From: Oscillospiraceae bacterium
GTDB lineage: Bacteria > Bacillota > Clostridia > Oscillospirales > CAG-272
Reading direction: 5' to 3'
DNA length: 64,000 bases
Assembly (NCBI GenBank): GCA_015064155.1
Contig: SVST01000016.1
Location: 1 to 64,000 of the forward strand
The position numbers and the translations under genes are program-made. This document shows positions 18,994 to 28,160 of this stretch, in pieces. A model generated the notes under the pieces. The model did not search any database, had not been told where the DNA came from, and saw only the letters and a program-made list of their open reading frames with translations. Within the stretch, counting starts at the first letter, position 1; every line of letters begins with the position of its first letter.

Positions 18994-20067
18994 ATGCTGG
19001 GAAAGCTACAACAAACCGAAGAAAAATATCAACATCTCGAAGCAAGGCTCTCCGACCCTGCGGTTGCCGCCGATCCCCAAAAATTCGTGGAGGTCATGAA
19101 GGAATACCGTGCGCTGACCCCGATCATAGAAGCTTTCAGAGCCTATCGCGCGGCACAGCAAACGGTGGAAGACGCGCTCCTTCTTTTGGAGGAGGAGTCC
19201 GACCCCGAGCTTCGCCAACTGGCGGCAGAGGAGCTAAAAGCGGCACGCGAAAGATGCGAAGCACTGCAAAAGGATCTGACGATTCTACTGCTTCCCCGTG
19301 ATCCAAACGATGAAAAAAACGTCATGGTGGAGATCCGCGCGGGAGCCGGCGGTGAGGAAGCCGCACTCTTTGCAGCCGTCCTATACCGCATGTACACCAT
19401 GTATGCAACCTCCGCGGGCTATCGCACGTCGATGCTGAGTAATACCCCCACCGAGCTTGGCGGCTACCGAGAGGTGGTCTTTCAGATCGAGGGCGACGGT
19501 GCATATTCCCGCTTCAAGTTCGAAAGCGGTGTACACCGTGTGCAACGAGTTCCCGAAACCGAATCCCAAGGACGGATCCAAACCTCCACCGCAACGGTTG
19601 CGGTATTGCCCGAGGTCGAGGAGGTTTCCATCGAAATTAACCCCGCTGACCTCTTGTATGAATCCTGCAAATCCAGCGGTGCGGGCGGTCAGCACATCAA
19701 CAAAACCGAATCTGCCGTGCGCCTGACGCATAAACCAACGGGCATCGTTGTGGAATGTCAGGAGGAGCGCAGTCAGTTCAAAAACAAGGACAAGGCATTG
19801 AAAATGCTGAAAACCATCCTTTACGACCGCGCACAGCGCGAGCAATCCGACGCGATTGCCTCCGACCGCCGTCAGCAGGTGGGCACGGGTGACCGCAGCG
19901 AACGAATCCGAACCTATAACTATCGCGAAAACCGCGTATCCGATCACCGCATCGGTCTTACGCTGTATTCGCTCGACAGCTTTCTCAACGGTGAGATCGG
20001 GTCGATGATCGACGCTCTTGCCACGGCGGAAACCGCCGAAAAGCTGAAAAAGCAATCGCAGGAATGA
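18994..20067 (+). CDS. prfA: Peptide chain release factor 1
   Basis: GGQ motif SSGAGGQHINKTESAVRLTHKPTGIVVECQEERSQ; VHRVQRVPETESQGRIQTSTATVAVLPE. Confidence 0.96.
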   Translation: MLGKLQQTEEKYQHLEARLSDPAVAADPQKFVEVMKEYRALTPIIEAFRAYRAAQQTVEDALLLLEEESDPELRQLAAEELKAARERCEALQKDLTILLLPRDPNDEKNVMVEIRAGAGGEEAALFAAVLYRMYTMYATSAGYRTSMLSNTPTELGGYREVVFQIEGDGAYSRFKFESGVHRVQRVPETESQGRIQTSTATVAVLPEVEEVSIEINPADLLYESCKSSGAGGQHINKTESAVRLTHKPTGIVVECQEERSQFKNKDKALKMLKTILYDRAQREQSDAIASDRRQQVGTGDRSERIRTYNYRENRVSDHRIGLTLYSLDSFLNGEIGSMIDALATAETAEKLKKQSQE

Positions 20068-20076
20068 GGTGTTTTC

Positions 20077-21117
20077 TTGCATACCGAACATATCAAAATC
20101 GAACGTCTTGAGGCTGCGGAAACCGACCTCTTACGTGCCGCCGAGATTTTGCGAAGCGGCGGACTTGTGGTCTTCCCCACCGAAACGGTTTACGGGCTGG
20201 GCGGAAATGCCCTTGACGCGCACGCAGCCGAAAGAATCTATGCGGCAAAAGGAAGACCCTCCGACAATCCCCTGATTATTCACGTGGCTTTCCCCGAGGA
20301 GGCGGAACGCTATGCCTATCCGAACAAAACCTACTACCGGCTGGCAAAGGCATTCATGCCGGGGCCCTTGACCGTGATCCTCCCCAAAAAGGAAAATATC
20401 CCCACAACAGTTACGGGAGGACTTGACTCGGTGGCAGTCCGTTGCCCCTCCCATCCCGTGGCGCACCGCTTGATTGAGCTTGCCGGGGTTCCGATCGCAG
20501 CCCCCTCCGCCAATCTCTCCGGGAAGCCCTCCCCCACCGCCGCGTGCCACGTGGCAGAGGACCTTGACGGACGCGTGCAAATGATTCTGGACGGCGGAGA
20601 AAGCGAGATCGGACTGGAATCCACCATCGTCAAAATCGACGGTGACACGCTGACGCTTCTGCGTCCCGGCGGAATCACCTACGACGCGCTTTGTATGGTA
20701 TGCGACAAGGTAACGGTTGCCCCCGCCGTCACGCATCGGCTTGCGGAAAACGAGCGTCCCCTCTCCCCCGGCATGAAATACCGCCACTACGCTCCAAGTG
20801 CGCCCGTAGTCCTACTGGACGGCGACGAAAAACAAGTGCTTGCTTTTCTGAAAGCCGAGCAAGAACGCACAAGCTGCGCGATTCTTTGCTACGACGAGGA
20901 GCTTTTACGTCTTGCTCCCGTCAATCTTTTCCCCATAGGTCCCAAGGATGACCTTGCCACGCAGGCAAAGCGGCTGTTCTCGGCGCTTCGCGAGGCAGAT
21001 TCCGCCAATGCCGAGATGATTTACGCGCATTTGCCCCCCATGGAGGGCATCGGACTTGCACTGTATAATCGCATGATCCGCGCCGCAGCACATACCGTAA
21101 AAACGATTGCCCAATAA
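20077..21117 (+). CDS. L-threonylcarbamoyladenylate synthase (Sua5/YwlC type)
   Basis: GLVVFPTETVYGLGGNALD, KGRPSDNPLIIHV, LESTIVKIDGDTLTLLRPGGIT, C-terminal Sua5 domain SPGMKYRHYAP. Confidence 0.94.
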   Translation: MHTEHIKIERLEAAETDLLRAAEILRSGGLVVFPTETVYGLGGNALDAHAAERIYAAKGRPSDNPLIIHVAFPEEAERYAYPNKTYYRLAKAFMPGPLTVILPKKENIPTTVTGGLDSVAVRCPSHPVAHRLIELAGVPIAAPSANLSGKPSPTAACHVAEDLDGRVQMILDGGESEIGLESTIVKIDGDTLTLLRPGGITYDALCMVCDKVTVAPAVTHRLAENERPLSPGMKYRHYAPSAPVVLLDGDEKQVLAFLKAEQERTSCAILCYDEELLRLAPVNLFPIGPKDDLATQAKRLFSALREADSANAEMIYAHLPPMEGIGLALYNRMIRAAAHTVKTIAQ

Positions 21118-21143
21118 AGACAGAAAGGATCAGCAACCGTCCA

Positions 21144-23336
21144 ATGGCAAAAAAACAAAAGAAAGAACAAAAAGAGATCGTATATGCCCCGATCGTCTAT
21201 CAGCCGATCACCGAAACCATTGAAAAAAACTACATGCCTTACGTCATGAGCGTCATTGTTTCCCGTGCCATTCCCGAAATCGACGGACTCAAGCCCTCTC
21301 ACCGTAAGCTTTTGTATACCATGTATAAAATGGGACTGCTCACGGGTCCTCGCACCAAAAGTGCCAATATCGTCGGTCAGACCATGCGGCTCAACCCCCA
21401 CGGTGACGCCTCCATTTACGAAACCATGGTGCGCCTGACACGCGGAAATGCCACGCTGTTACATCCCTTAGTGGACTCCAAGGGGTCGTTTGGTAAGCAG
21501 TATTCCTCGGATATGAAGTACGCCGCGGCGCGCTATACCGAATGTAAGCTCGATACCATCTGTAACGAGTTTTTCGGAGGTATTGATAAGGATGCCGTTG
21601 ACATGGTAGACAACTACGACGCTACCATGAAAGAGCCGATTCTGCTGCCCACCACCTTCCCCAATATTTTAGTCATGCCCAACAAGGGAATTGCCGTGGG
21701 AATGGCATCCGATATCTGCTCGTTTAACCTTGCCGAGGTCTGTGACGGAACCATCGCGCTCTTGCGCAAGCCCAATCTCTCGGTAGACAAGCTCATGGAG
21801 ATTATCAAGGCTCCCGATTTTTCGGGCGGCGGTACGCTCCTTTACGACCGTGAGCAGATCCGACAGATCTATACCACGGGTCAGGGATCGGTCAAGCTGC
21901 GCGCACGCTACGTCTACGACAAGCAAAACAGCTGCATCGATATTTTGCAGATCCCCTACTCCACCACCATTGAGATCATTCTTGCCAAGCTGACCGCGCT
22001 CTACAAGGAGGGCAAGATCAAGGAAATCACCGATTTCCGCGACGAAATCGACCTCAACGGCTTCAAGCTGACCCTTGACATCCGCCGCGGTGTTGACCCC
22101 GATAAGCTGATGATGAAGCTCTTTAAGCTGACCGCGCTTGAGGATAGCTTCAAATGCAACTTCAACGTGCTGATCAACAGCGTTCCGCGCACGATGGGCG
22201 TTGCCGAAATTCTCTCGGAATGGATCAAATTCCGCTTGGATTGTCTGCGTCGCGAATTGACCTTTGATCTTGGCAAAAAGCGCGACAAGCTGGAGCTGCT
22301 TTTGGGTCTTGGCAAAATTGTGTTGGATATCGACAAGGCAATCCGCATCATCCGTCACACCGAAAAGGAAGAGGACGTTGTTCCCAACCTAATGTCGGGC
22401 TTCTCCATTTCCGAGCGTCAGGCGAACTACGTTGCCGAGATCAAGCTGCGAAACCTCAACCGCCAGTATATCCTCAACCGCATCTCCGAAATTGAAAATC
22501 TGCAGAAAGAGATTGCGGACCTGGAGGAAACGCTTCGCGACGAGCTGAAGCAAAAGGCTTTGATCATCGCACAGCTCACCGAAATCAAAAAGAAATACGG
22601 TCAGCCGCGACTGACGCAGATTCTGCAAAGCGATGCTGTGGCAGAATACGTGGAGGAAGAGCATATCGAAAATTACCCTGCTCGCTTCGTGCTGTCACGT
22701 GCGGGCTACTTCAAAAAGATCACGTTCCAGTCGCTCCGCGGAAACGACGAGCAGATCTACAAGGACGGCGACAGTGAACTGAATCTTGTGGACGGCTCCA
22801 ACACCGACAATCTGATCTTTATCACCGACAAATGCCAGCTGTACCGCGCCAAAGCGGACGACTTCGGCACGACCAAGGCATCGGCATTGGGCGACTTCCT
22901 GCCTGCAACCCTCAAAATGGACACCGACGAAAAGCCGATTTTGATGAATATTCAAAACAGCTATCCCGAAAAAGAAAACTTCGTATTCATTTTTGCAAAC
23001 GGAAAAGGGGTGCGCATTGCGGCATCCAACTACGAGATTACGGGCAACCGACGCAAGCTGACCTCGGCATTCTCCAAAAACTCGCCGATTGTGGCGGCAT
23101 TCTACGAGAAAGCCCCCATGGAAATCATGCTGGTTTCCTCGGACAAGCGGGCGATCGTGATTAAATCCTCGCTCATTCCGCAAATGGCCACCCGAACCTC
23201 GGGAGGTTCTACGTTGATGAGCTTGAAAAAGGGGCAGACCCTAATCAGCGCGACCACCGATCTTTCCGCCATTCCGGACGGTGCAAAAAGCTTGAAAAAG
23301 ATCAAAATTCCAGCAACGGGTGTGCCGTTGCCCTAA
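21144..23336 (+). CDS. Type IIA DNA topoisomerase subunit A (GyrA/ParC family, divergent)
   Basis: YVMSVIVSRAIPEIDGLKPSHRKLLYTMYK; active Tyr context MKYAAARYTE; C-terminal strand-rich domain; 730 aa; no B subunit adjacent. Confidence 0.88.
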   Translation: MAKKQKKEQKEIVYAPIVYQPITETIEKNYMPYVMSVIVSRAIPEIDGLKPSHRKLLYTMYKMGLLTGPRTKSANIVGQTMRLNPHGDASIYETMVRLTRGNATLLHPLVDSKGSFGKQYSSDMKYAAARYTECKLDTICNEFFGGIDKDAVDMVDNYDATMKEPILLPTTFPNILVMPNKGIAVGMASDICSFNLAEVCDGTIALLRKPNLSVDKLMEIIKAPDFSGGGTLLYDREQIRQIYTTGQGSVKLRARYVYDKQNSCIDILQIPYSTTIEIILAKLTALYKEGKIKEITDFRDEIDLNGFKLTLDIRRGVDPDKLMMKLFKLTALEDSFKCNFNVLINSVPRTMGVAEILSEWIKFRLDCLRRELTFDLGKKRDKLELLLGLGKIVLDIDKAIRIIRHTEKEEDVVPNLMSGFSISERQANYVAEIKLRNLNRQYILNRISEIENLQKEIADLEETLRDELKQKALIIAQLTEIKKKYGQPRLTQILQSDAVAEYVEEEHIENYPARFVLSRAGYFKKITFQSLRGNDEQIYKDGDSELNLVDGSNTDNLIFITDKCQLYRAKADDFGTTKASALGDFLPATLKMDTDEKPILMNIQNSYPEKENFVFIFANGKGVRIAASNYEITGNRRKLTSAFSKNSPIVAAFYEKAPMEIMLVSSDKRAIVIKSSLIPQMATRTSGGSTLMSLKKGQTLISATTDLSAIPDGAKSLKKIKIPATGVPLP

Positions 23337-23379
23337 CCCCGTACACATCGCTCACAAAAACAGAAAGGACCGTTTTGAC

Positions 23380-23541
23380 ATGGCAAAAAATTATAAATCC
23401 TCAAAATCCTCATATTCCCTGCCCGTTCGTATCATCACCATCGCACTGTCTGCGCTGGTTGCTTCGGGTGCTTTGGTCTACCTTGTGATGCTGTTGCTCA
23501 ACCTCTTCGGAGTCGGCTCCGGCGACGCGCACGTGCATTGA
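23380..23541 (+). CDS. Small single-pass membrane protein, unknown function
   Basis: MAKNYKSSKSSYSLPVRIITIALSALVASGALVYLVMLLLNLFGVGSGDAHVH; upstream purine-rich RBS AGAAAGGA. Confidence 0.6.
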   Translation: MAKNYKSSKSSYSLPVRIITIALSALVASGALVYLVMLLLNLFGVGSGDAHVH

Positions 23542-23567
23542 GCATAGGAGAAAGGGAGAATGATGTT

Positions 23568-23714
23568 GGGAGGGGGAGAACCCGTTTTGAAAAACGGTGT
23601 TCTCCCCCTCCCATACCCTCCCCCTCTCCCCAAAACTTTTACAAAAAAACGACGAGCGCACGGCACTCTGAACAAGTGCCGTGCGCCCGTCGTTTGCAAA
23701 CGCTTTGCGTTTGC
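23568..23714 (+). repeat. Multi-hairpin repeat element, copy A
   Basis: Hairpins GGGAGGGGGAGAAC..GTTCTCCCCCTCCC; ACGACGAGCGCACGGCACT..AGTGCCGTGCGCcCGTCGT; TGCAAACGCtttGCGTTTGCA; separated by CCCTCTCCCCAAAACTTTTACAAAA. Confidence 0.85.
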
Positions 23715-23737
23715 AGGGGTGGGTATTTTATAGTTTT

Positions 23738-23842
23738 TTATTCGAGAGAAACCGTGCCGTCGGTGCAGGTGACCGAGGTGGTGGGGACATCGTAGTTCCA
23801 ATAGGAACCCTTGGAAATCGCATTCCACTGGTCAACCGTGCC
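23738..23842 (-). pseudogene. Remnant of the C-terminus of a BspA-like leucine-rich-repeat surface protein
   Basis: Minus-strand translation GTVDQWNAISKGSYWNYDVPTTSVTCTDGTVSLE*, typical of Clostridia LRR_5 surface-protein tails; in-frame TAA just upstream and no N-terminal part. Confidence 0.7.
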
Positions 23843-23889
23843 TTATCTGTGCTTTTGAGAAAAACGCAATAGATAGTTTGGAGTAGACT

Positions 23890-24050
23890 ACCCCTCATCC
23901 GCCTCGTTCCTCGGCATCTATCTCGCCGCGGCTCGGTCACGCTCGGGTTCTGACAGCCCACCGTGCTGTCATTCATTGCCCTCGCGCCGCTTCGCTACCC
24001 CTCGGGAGAAGGCTTCTTTCGTTCCCTCCCTACAAGAGAAAATGCCGTAA
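23890..24050. repeat. Intergenic repeat-like sequence (CCCCTCATCCGCCTCG ... CCCCTCGGGAGAAGGC type)
   Basis: Non-coding, GC-rich, with ACAGCccaccGTGCTGT dyad and CCCCTCGGGAGAAGGC block resembling dispersed repeats in gut Clostridia; single copy in window. Confidence 0.45.
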
Positions 24051-24058
24051 TCCTCCCC

Positions 24059-24199
24059 TGCAAACGCAGAAGCGTTTGCAGAACGAGCGACGGACGAACC
24101 GCTAAACACGGCTCGTCCGTCGCTCGTTCTTTTGTAAAGGTTTTGGGGAGAGGGGGGTTAGGGGTAGAGGGACTTTTTCCGAAAAGTCCCTCTACCCCT
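24059..24199 (-). repeat. Multi-hairpin repeat element, copy B (inverted relative to copy A)
   Basis: Reverse complement carries AGGGGTAGAGGGACTTTT..AAAAGTCCCTCTACCCCT; CCCTCTCCCCAAAACCTTTACAAAA; GAACGAGCGACGGACGA..TCGTCCGTCGCTCGTTC; TGCAAACGCttctGCGTTTGCA. Confidence 0.85.
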
Positions 24200-24220
24200 A
24201 AAAAACCTCATTCCAAAAAC

Positions 24221-25081
24221 TTACTGCAACGGATGATTGCGGATAAACAACACACCAAGCGTGTTTCTGCCGCAGTGCGAGGAAACGGTACAGCCCGCGC
24301 GCGTCAAGTGTACTTCCTTGAACGCTGCCAAGGATTTGACCTCCTCCACGATCTCGGCACAAAGCTCGGGATCACAGCCTGCGTGAGTCACAAAGACACG
24401 GCTCATATCGATATCCGATGCGTCCCCGATCTGCTCGGCAACGTACTTTTTCAACACCTCGGCAAACTTTCCGCGGTATTTTTTGGTAACTCCCATCGAA
24501 CCGCCGCGCACCGAAATACAAGGCTTCAGATGTAACAGATTCGCGCCGAATGCCGCAAGTGCCGAGCAACGTCCGCCCTTGTGCAAGAACTCCAGGCTGT
24601 CGATCACAAAGGATGCGTCCACGCAAGATACCAGCTCTTTGCAAAGTGCCACGATTTCGGTAGCACTCTTGCCATCCTTCACCATTTCCGCCGCCGCAAC
24701 GACCACAAGTCCGCCACCCGTGGAAAGATTCATGGTGTCAACCACGTAGACGTTCTCAAACGATTCCGCCGCGACCCGTCCGTTTTGATTGGTGGACGAC
24801 ATTTTCGCGCTGATGGTAAAGAAAATAACGGTATATCCCTCGTCGGTATATTTCTTGAAAAAGTCCTCGTAATCCCCGATGTTGATGGCAGAGGTTTTGG
24901 GAAGAACCCCGTTTTTCTCGTAATAGTCATAGATGAAATCGGGATCAATATCCACACCGTCAGTGTATTCCCGATCCCCCAGCGTCACACCAAGCGGCAA
25001 CACCCGAATTCCGTATTTCGAAATCAATTCGTCGTTCAAATCCGCCGTGCTGTCGCAGGCAATCAAAATTTTCTCACTCAT
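24221..25081 (-). CDS. DegV family (fatty acid-binding) protein
   Basis: MSEKILIACDSTADLNDELISKYGIRVLPLGVTLGDREYTDGVDI; KTSAINIGDYEDFF; FIDSLEFLHKGGR-like. Confidence 0.93.
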   Translation of the reverse strand: MSEKILIACDSTADLNDELISKYGIRVLPLGVTLGDREYTDGVDIDPDFIYDYYEKNGVLPKTSAINIGDYEDFFKKYTDEGYTVIFFTISAKMSSTNQNGRVAAESFENVYVVDTMNLSTGGGLVVVAAAEMVKDGKSATEIVALCKELVSCVDASFVIDSLEFLHKGGRCSALAAFGANLLHLKPCISVRGGSMGVTKKYRGKFAEVLKKYVAEQIGDASDIDMSRVFVTHAGCDPELCAEIVEEVKSLAAFKEVHLTRAGCTVSSHCGRNTLGVLFIRNHPLQ

Positions 25082-25117
25082 AAAAAGCTCCTTTTCGTGA
25101 TATTGGATCAAACACGC

Positions 25118-27520
25118 TTATATCGTTTCGGCATAACGAACCGCCTCCATTGCATCCTTGCAGTAACAGTCGGCGCCAATTTCTTTGGAATAAGCTTCGT
25201 TCATCACAGCGCCGCCAACCATCACACGGCAATTCGGGGCAGATACGCGCAATGCCGCAATCGTTTCCGCCATGGCAGGAACCGTTGTCGTCATCAGTGC
25301 GCTGAGCCCGACAAGCGGTGCGCCGCTTTCCAAAACGGTCTGTACCACGCTGTCCGGCGGTACGTCCTTGCCAAGATCGATCACCGAAAAACCGTAATTT
25401 TCCAGCAACAGCTTCACGATGTTTTTGCCGATGTCGTGGATATCACCCTTTACGGTTGCCAGCACGACCGTCATTTTTTTGTCAGCGGTGCTTGCTTGTG
25501 ACGACATCCGACGCTTGATTTCCTCGAACGCTGCCTTTGCCGCCTCGGCACTCATCAAAAGCTGCGGCAGATAGACGGTTTTCTCTTCAAAACCTTTTCC
25601 GACTCGGTCAAGCGCGGGAATAATCTCCCTTTGCACGATCTCCAAGGGCTCGGTGGTTTGCAACAGAAGTGACGTTTGCGCCGCCGCAGAGGAAGCGCGT
25701 CCGTTTAAAATCGCTTTTTGCAGCGTGCTTCCGCCCTCTTCCCTGACCGTCGCATTTCCGCGGGATGCGTCACTTCCTATCACCGTTTGCTGTGGGCAGG
25801 TTGACGCAAAGTCAATATACGCGGCGCAATTCTCATCCATACCGTGTAAAACACGATATGCATAATAAACCTTTCTCATGTCAATCGAATCGGGATTCAT
25901 AATCGCGGCGGAAAGTCCGTTTTCCAATGCCGCCGCAAAAAAGACGCTGTTCACCGCATCGCGCATGGGCAATCCGAACGAAACGTTGGACACACCGAGC
26001 GACGTGTGACATCCAAGCTCCCGTCGGATCATGCGCACCGCCTGCAGGGTCACGCTTGCCGCCCCTTGGTCTGCGCTGACCGTCATGGCAAGCGGGTCAA
26101 AAATAATATCCTCCTTGGAAATTCCGTACGACGCGGCAACCTCCAAGATTTTTTTCGCGATCTGCACACGTCCCCGTGCATCTGCGGGGATTCCGCTGTC
26201 GTCCAGCGTCAACGCAATGACAACACCGCCGTATTTTTGTACCGCCGGAAAGATTGCGTGCATTGACTCGGGCTTTCCGTTAACCGAATTGACCAAAGCC
26301 TTTCCGTTATACAACCGCAATGCCCTCTCCATTGCCGTGGGATTTGCGGTATCCAGCTGCAACGGCAGATCGATCACCGCCTGCAATTCTCTTGTTGCCT
26401 CGCAAAGCATTGCCGCTTCGTCGATTTCGGGTAATCCTACGTTGACGTCCAGAACGTGGGCACCAAGCTCCTGTTGACGAATTCCCTCTTGCAGGATATA
26501 GTCGATATCATGCTCCGCCAAGGCTTGCTTGAATCGCTTTTTTCCGGTGGGATTGATACGCTCGCCGATCAGGACGGGAAGATCGGAAAAATCCACCGCA
26601 TGGGTATAAGAGGACACGACCGTACGGTGCTTTTCTGTCAGCGGCAAAACGGCGGTGTTTTTCGTTTTGTCGGTCAACGCACCGATATATGCAGGGGTCG
26701 TTCCGCAGCATCCGCCGGCTCCGCGAACACCCATGTCGATCATGTGCGCCACATCGGAGGCAAAGTCTTCGGGAGATACGTCGTATACGGTTTTCCCGTT
26801 GCGGCTTTGCGGAAGCCCCGCATTGGGCTTTACGAACACGGGAACCGACGCAACTTTGAGAAGTCGCTCTACCACGGGCATGAGTTGACGGGGACCAAAC
26901 GAGCAGTTGACACCAATCGCATCGGCATGCATTCCCTCAAGAAGTGCCGCCATTGCCTCGGGCTCGGCACCCGTCATCAGCTTTCCGTCCTCCCCGTAGG
27001 CATTGGACACCAGCACGGGAAGATCCGAATTTTCTTTCGCGGCAAGCAAAGCTGCCTTGGTTTCGTAGCTGTCGTTCATGGTTTCGATCATGATCAGATC
27101 AACCCCCAAGCGAACGCCAATACGTACCGTTTTGGCAAAAATTGCTACCGCATCCTCAAAGTCCAAGTCACCGTACGGCTTGAGCAGCTTTCCCGTCGGA
27201 CCAATATCCAAAGCAATCCACTTGCTTTGCATTCCAACCGACGTATCACGTGCAATCCGCGCATTTTCAACGGCAGCCGCAAGGATCTGTTCCAGCTCCT
27301 CATCGGAAAAATGCAGGCTGTTTGCGCCAAAGGTATTGGTATTGACAATATGGCTCCCCGCATCATAATACGCGCGGTGGATCGACTGCACTACGTCCGG
27401 ATGAGAAAGATTCCAACGCTCGGGAGCTTCCCCTGGAGCCAGTCCCGCATCCTGCAGAAGCGTTCCCATCCCACCATCCAGATAAAAAAGACCTTCTCCG
27501 ATCAATTCCTTAACATTCAT
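25118..27520 (-). CDS. metH: Cobalamin-dependent methionine synthase, lacking activation domain
   Basis: Homocysteine-binding domain (DGGMGTLLQDAGL, GVNCSFGP, GAGGCCGTTPAYI), pterin-binding (IGERINPTGKKRFK), B12-binding (GDIHDIGKNIV). Ends after B12 domain. Confidence 0.94.
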   Translation of the reverse strand: MNVKELIGEGLFYLDGGMGTLLQDAGLAPGEAPERWNLSHPDVVQSIHRAYYDAGSHIVNTNTFGANSLHFSDEELEQILAAAVENARIARDTSVGMQSKWIALDIGPTGKLLKPYGDLDFEDAVAIFAKTVRIGVRLGVDLIMIETMNDSYETKAALLAAKENSDLPVLVSNAYGEDGKLMTGAEPEAMAALLEGMHADAIGVNCSFGPRQLMPVVERLLKVASVPVFVKPNAGLPQSRNGKTVYDVSPEDFASDVAHMIDMGVRGAGGCCGTTPAYIGALTDKTKNTAVLPLTEKHRTVVSSYTHAVDFSDLPVLIGERINPTGKKRFKQALAEHDIDYILQEGIRQQELGAHVLDVNVGLPEIDEAAMLCEATRELQAVIDLPLQLDTANPTAMERALRLYNGKALVNSVNGKPESMHAIFPAVQKYGGVVIALTLDDSGIPADARGRVQIAKKILEVAASYGISKEDIIFDPLAMTVSADQGAASVTLQAVRMIRRELGCHTSLGVSNVSFGLPMRDAVNSVFFAAALENGLSAAIMNPDSIDMRKVYYAYRVLHGMDENCAAYIDFASTCPQQTVIGSDASRGNATVREEGGSTLQKAILNGRASSAAAQTSLLLQTTEPLEIVQREIIPALDRVGKGFEEKTVYLPQLLMSAEAAKAAFEEIKRRMSSQASTADKKMTVVLATVKGDIHDIGKNIVKLLLENYGFSVIDLGKDVPPDSVVQTVLESGAPLVGLSALMTTTVPAMAETIAALRVSAPNCRVMVGGAVMNEAYSKEIGADCYCKDAMEAVRYAETI

Positions 27521-27542
27521 AAGAACTCCTTATCAAAAAAAC

Positions 27543-28160
27543 CTACTTTACGCCGTTGTGAAAAGCACCCACGATTGCCGTTACCGATTTAGACGGCGAC
27601 ATCAGACAATTTTCGCAGAGCGTTACACCGATCCTTTTGGGGCAATCCAGCACACGAAACAGATCGGCTTGAAAAGACAGCGAAAGATCACCGTAGCCCG
27701 GGCTGAATCGAGGCTTGAGAGCATACCCTTTGGGAGCATATTCGTCCTGCAGTGTCTTCATGAAGGCATTGCAAAGAGATTCCACCCGTTCTGCCCCCAA
27801 AGCCTGCAGAGCAACGGCTCGCGAGGGGGAGGTATGCGTATATTTCGCCAGCAACCGATCGAACGGAAGCCCAACCGTTGCGGCAAAAAGGATAACTCCC
27901 GTACAGTTCTCCAAGCATTTTGCCAGCATTCGACTCTCAACCGAAAGCGAACAAAAGGATAACGACGCTCCGTTTTGCTGCAATGCGGCTTCGCGATAGC
28001 ATACGCGATACTGTAAAATCGGGCGCGCCTCCTCGATCACCGAATCGATCAGCATCGACACGTCCTCGGTTTCCGCGCGGCATCCCATATAGCGCAACAG
28101 CTCGCGTCTGTCGATCGGCGGCGCGGAATAGGCTACTGTAAGAATCGGTCCGTTTATCAT
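27543..28160 (-). CDS. Stand-alone vitamin B12-dependent methionine synthase activation-domain protein
   Basis: RRELLRYMGCRAE, AERVESLCNAFMKTLQ, RFSPGYGDLSLSFQADLFRVLDCPKRIGVTLCENCLMSPSKSVTAIVG; ATGA overlap with metF end. Confidence 0.88.
   Translation of the reverse strand: MINGPILTVAYSAPPIDRRELLRYMGCRAETEDVSMLIDSVIEEARPILQYRVCYREAALQQNGASLSFCSLSVESRMLAKCLENCTGVILFAATVGLPFDRLLAKYTHTSPSRAVALQALGAERVESLCNAFMKTLQDEYAPKGYALKPRFSPGYGDLSLSFQADLFRVLDCPKRIGVTLCENCLMSPSKSVTAIVGAFHNGVK

Noticed and set aside
23568-24199. CRISPR or transposon with encoded transposase
   Set aside because: Hairpin elements are inverted, not direct repeats with spacers, and no transposase ORF is present between them.
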